A stretch of DNA of 11,804 nucleotides from Salpingoeca rosetta (taxonomy: Eukaryota > Opisthokonta > Choanoflagellata > Craspedida > Salpingoecidae). Of this stretch, positions 8,610-11,804 are shown piece by piece. The DNA lies in assembly GCF_000188695.1 (NCBI RefSeq), contig NW_004754905.1, forward strand, positions 116,480 to 128,283, given 5' to 3'. The notes beneath the pieces were generated by a model. It saw only the letters and a list, made by a program, of their open reading frames with translations, searched no databases and was not told the origin of the DNA. Each line of letters begins with the position of its first letter. Within the stretch, counting starts at the first letter, position 1. A program made the translations under genes and the position numbers.

Positions 8610-10141
8610 AATACACGCTGCACACAGGCAAAGCAACAGCCCCGGCCGCTGCACTGGGATGACGCGCTGCTGCGGTTTGCCATGGATCACGACGAGAGTG
8701 GCGCAAGTGATGCTGCACGTGCGCCTGGCGCGTCCTCATCCGGCCGACACATGCGCGTGCCGGACGCTGCACGCGTGCTGCCTGATGGCGCGAACACGCT
8801 CGATGACGACAGTGACGGTTTGGCGGGCGAGCGCGTGGACGAGCACAACACGGCAGAGGCCGTGGCGTCTGCATATGACCAACACGGCGGCAGCGCGCCG
8901 CTGGACGGGTTTGATCCGCGCCGAACCGTTGACGACATCTTGGAGGAGTACAGGGCGAGCAAGCGGCGTCAGGGTGATGGCGATAATGGCGAGAACGAGG
9001 GAAAGGACAAGGGGGGCGGTGCATCGAAGCGACAAAACAGAAAACAAGGGCAAGACCAAACCGTGACAACGGATGAAGATGAAGAGGAGCAAGAAGACAG
9101 CAGCAACACTGGTGCAGTCCAGACTGACAGACGCAGAGCACCAAACCTAACCACCTTTGCGGGGGCAACCACAGCCCAGAGAGAACGCGCACGTGGACCA
9201 ACATCTGCCAATCGGCCTGCAGGTCGGTCGCGTTTGGGACAGCAGCGCAATCGCCGTCGCGAGCACCAGCGGCGTGCACAGCAGCAGCAGCGCGAGGTGG
9301 AGGCCGCAGTTATGCGGGAGCAGGAGGGGGTGCGACAACAACAGCAGCACCACGTGACGGCACTCTTACGCGATATGGACTGCGATGCACACAGCAGTGA
9401 ACGCATTCAGCGCATGGCGAAGGACGCGGTGGAGGCTCTGAGTTCACCCACGCGTGATGATGATGACGATGAGCAGGAGGAAGGGGAAGAGGGCGATGGC
9501 GGTTACGGTGGCAGCTTCCGGTATGGCAGAGGGCGTGGCGGTCATGGCGGTCATGGTGATGGTGATGGTGGTGGCAACGATGGTGATGGTGCACGGGATG
9601 CTGGATTGACGCACTTGGAGGCAGCCATGAAGTCATTGTGCAACTCGATGAAGACGCACCTCTTTGTGAGTAGCGATGGTGGTGGAAGGAGGGATGACCG
9701 AATGTGTGTGTGTGTGTGTGTGTGACGGGTGTGTGTGTGTGTGTGATGGGTGGTTGCATCATTTGCCTTGCTGCATAGCATACTTTGTGTTCTCACTTCA
9801 TTCTCACCCCTCGTCTCCCCCACTTCCTCGCCCTCCTGCTCTCCCCTTCCCTCTATGCCTGTGTGCGCACGCGTGCCTTGCTTGAAGTCCGAGTATGGCC
9901 GGGCGAAGAGCGAACTGCTGCTGTCGTTTGAGCGCACGCTGGAGAAGGAGAGAGCCGAGCACCAGCGGCAGAGGCAACAGCTCACTCGAGAGGTGTGGCG
10001 TAGTGGATGTGCAGTTCGAGGTGTTTTCATGTCTGCGCGTGATCGTGCTTGCCTGTGTGTACGTGTGTCTGTGTCTGTGTCTATGTCTATTTGTCTGCAT
10101 TTTTTTTTTGCTTCGCGCATGTTCACACACACACACCTGCG

Positions 10142-10231
<90 letters not shown>

Positions 10232-10549
10232 CACTTGCAAACACGCGTACAGCTGGAAGGGCTGCGGGATCTCGTGTCCACATATGAGACGCACCTGAGA
10301 CGAAAAGACGATGTGATTGCAAACACGACCAACGCTCTTGCGTCACAGCGCGAGAAGATGCGCGCGCAAAAGTCGCTTGCGCAGTGGCACGTGCAGGCCG
10401 TGGACCAGCGTCGCGCGGCGTTTACAAGCAAGATTGCCTGCAAGCACGCGCGCCGGCAGGCGATGATCAGGGCATTTCGTGGCTGGAGGAGCGTGATTGA
10501 GAACAAGTGGCGCCAGCGCATCGAGCGATCCTGCCGGGTAAGGCAAAAG

Positions 10550-10594
<45 letters not shown>

Positions 10595-10773
10595 TCGTGG
10601 TCGCGGCTGTGTCGTGAACAGTACGTTGTATCATTCTCGCCAACCCCTCTCATTCGTCAATGCGGTTGCACGTCATCACGTGTGCGTGTGTTTATGTGTC
10701 TTGTTGCACTTGCAGCTGCGAGCAGAGGAGATTTGCCACGACATGAGCGCAGAATACGAAGACAAGCTCAAGC

Positions 10774-10814
<41 letters not shown>

Positions 10815-11600
10815 CGCTTGCGTGTACATGGTCGTCGGTGAATGGCAACCGTTACCAACCGTCACCAACCGTCACCAACAACGCGCACAATCACACGCAC
10901 GATGGCTGCAGGTTCGGGCACAGCTCTTGGCAGCGCAGGCTGAAGTTGAGCAATCGCGAGTGATGCGCGCACAGCAGGAGGAACGCATGAAGAAGGCATT
11001 CATGCGAGGTGGCTGCTCTCTGTGTTGTTTGTTGTTTGTTGCCTGTTGTTTCTATTGTTGTTTGTTGGTTCTTGTGTTTTCTTGTTCTCGTTCTTGCCCT
11101 TGCCCTTGTTGTGCATTGCCTGTGCCCCGAGCGACCCCCCCCCTTTCGTTCGATGTAATTTCTGCTTGCCCTCAGCTCACATGTGCATCGGTTCGTATCC
11201 AGGCGTGTGTGCGCTGAACATGGAGGCGATGGAGGTCTTTGACAAACGCGCGTACGACAACCAGTTTCAAGACCTGCAGCAACCGCAACAACACGAGTTT
11301 CAACAGCCCCCGCAGCAGCACTTCCAGCACCAAGCACAGCGGCAGCAGCAGGGGCGTCCACGGGTGACGCTCGATACAGTGCCGCGCTCGCACGCACCGC
11401 CGCACCCGACAGCCGGGCCACCACACCCGCGGCCAATCGCATCATCGTCATCGTCATCGTCGTCGTCATCAACGCCATCGCCAACACACGGCTTCTCCCA
11501 GCGTGGTGGCGGCGACAACATGACGTTGCGTGCGCAACAACGGCGGACGGACGTGCGTGTTGCAACACGTGGAACCCCCGTGGTTGGTGACAGGGAGTGA
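8069..11600 (+). CDS. POC5: Centrosomal/centriolar protein POC5 (centrin-binding), 8 coding exons, complete
   Basis: POC5 binds centrins in the distal centriole lumen and supports centriole elongation and basal body function. Exons: 8069-8131, 8296-8388, 8628-9665, 9888-9992, 10253-10537, 10716-10775, 10912-11008, 11203-11600. They join in frame to 712 residues, ending tga at 11598-11600. The strongest family signatures are MKKAFMRGVCALNMEAM (residues 575-591), RKDDVI (450-455), AFRGWRSVIENKW (507-519) and LRAEEIC (529-535). These match the vertebrate POC5 core as I recall it, including its Sfi1-like centrin-binding repeats (Trp478 and Phe508/Trp511). The N-terminal motif YLSLLQFTNITP (exon 2) and the DDILEEY motif (residues 154-160) also fit. 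Exon 3 encodes a long low-complexity insert: an acidic run (about 200-208), a Gln/Arg coiled-coil-like stretch (about 256-296), then an Asp/Glu block and a Gly/Arg/His/Asp-rich block (about 329-376). The C-terminus is Gln-rich, then has a run of ten Ser. The protein is longer than the about 575 residues of human POC5 mainly because of this disorder. Start chosen at 8069: its exon ends in a phase-0 donor (cag|gtggag). Confidence 0.93.
8558..8602. repeat. (CA)22 before the acceptor of POC5 intron 2
   Basis: A pure CA tract preceded from about 8488 by CA units with cgcacg and actcac variants. The acceptor AG is at 8626-8627, so this tract is on the acceptor side, unlike the GT tracts. Confidence 0.9.
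9703..9745. repeat. Two GT blocks in POC5 intron 3
   Basis: GT blocks at 9703-9724 and 9730-9745 are separated by acggg. They begin 37 bases after the donor at 9666 (gtgagt). Confidence 0.88.
10146..10228. repeat. (CA)41 before the acceptor of POC5 intron 4
   Basis: 83 bases of uninterrupted CA ending 24 bases before the acceptor AG at 10251-10252. The donor side of the same intron has GT-rich units (gtgtctgtgtctgtgtc, about 10057-10090), which are complementary in sequence. Confidence 0.92.
10551..10592. repeat. (TG)21 in POC5 intron 5
   Basis: A pure TG tract starting 13 bases after the donor gtaagg at 10538. Confidence 0.92.
10776..10813. repeat. (GT)19 beginning exactly at the donor of POC5 intron 6
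   Basis: The exon ends aagcag at 10775 and the intron is GT repeats from its first base, so the 5' splice site is the edge of the microsatellite. Confidence 0.92.
10851..10880. repeat. Three tandem 10-base units in POC5 intron 6
   Basis: Units gttaccaacc, gtcaccaacc and gtcaccaaca are arranged head to tail. A diverged fourth copy (aatggcaacc) may precede them. They end 31 bases before the acceptor region of this 136-base intron. Confidence 0.75.
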
Positions 11601-11804
11601 TGGGGGTGTTGTTGTTCTTGTTGTTCGTGTTCTTGTTCCTGCCATCGTTCTTGATGTTGCGACTCTTCCCTTCACTCACACACACACACACTCACACACA
11701 CACACTCTCTCTCTCTTTTCACACACACACACACTCACCCACACACACACTCACTCACTCAGTCAGTCAATCACTCACTCACTCACTCAGTCACTCACTC
11801 AGGC
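11601..11804. repeat. POC5 3' flank with CA, TC and TCAC simple repeats
   Basis: After the stop codon comes a TTG/TTC-rich stretch to about 11670. CA blocks (about 11677-11705), a TC run (about 11704-11717), more CA, and a tetranucleotide TCAC/TCAG/TCAA array (about 11751-11802) then run to the window edge. No AATAAA is seen and no coding exon is supported. Confidence 0.75.

Noticed and set aside
8229..9725. A single 498-residue ORF for the POC5 middle region
   Set aside because: Its first part is intron 1-2 sequence including the CA tract. Only 8296-8388 (a different frame) and 8628-9665 are exons.
10776..10880. Possible CRISPR-like or mobile-element repeats
   Set aside because: The repeats are simple microsatellites or 10-base tandem units in an intron. 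There are no spacers, terminal inverted repeats or transposase.

Overview
The window is nuclear DNA of a flagellated eukaryote. It holds three intron-rich genes whose splice sites follow GT...AG, with GC-rich exons (C or G favoured at the third codon position) and introns of about 140-330 bases. Many introns carry long GT or CA microsatellites. The two recognisable proteins look animal-like, and the overall style (compact genes, many short introns, GC-rich exons) suggests a choanoflagellate, perhaps Salpingoeca-like. That assignment is inference, because nothing here is species-diagnostic.

Layout: (1) A minus-strand gene of at least four coding exons runs from 1806 leftward off the window edge. 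I do not recognise its family. It encodes a membrane-anchored or secreted protein: a basic Ser/Arg-rich N-terminus, one hydrophobic segment, a beta-rich ectodomain with four Cys, then about 87 residues that are almost all Thr (mucin-like). The reading frame is disturbed inside that repeat. (2) Positions 1807-2225 are a gene-free divergent spacer, probably promoter for both neighbours. (3) A complete mitochondrial aconitase (ACO2) gene, 12 coding exons and 780 predicted residues, spans 2226-7300 on the plus strand. (4) A 768-base spacer at 7301-8068 holds the ACO2 3' region and the promoter of the next gene. (5) A complete POC5 gene (centrin-binding centriole protein), 8 coding exons and 712 predicted residues, spans 8069-11600 on the plus strand. 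(6) The right edge, 11601-11804, is simple repeat.

The three genes have unrelated roles: cell surface, TCA cycle and centriole/flagellar base. There is no operon-like logic. The most striking non-gene signal is the placement of the microsatellites. In all 13 introns that carry a long dinucleotide tract, the sense-strand tract is GT on the donor side (11 introns) or CA on the acceptor side (2 introns). I found none in the opposite arrangement. The other main points are the frame break in the Thr-rich exon, three copies of a 7-mer plus an X-box-like site just upstream of POC5, and an A-rich acceptor with overlapping AATAAA signals in ACO2 intron 10.

All exon models were built by eye from splice consensus, frame continuity and remembered protein family conservation. 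No alignment or transcript data were available.
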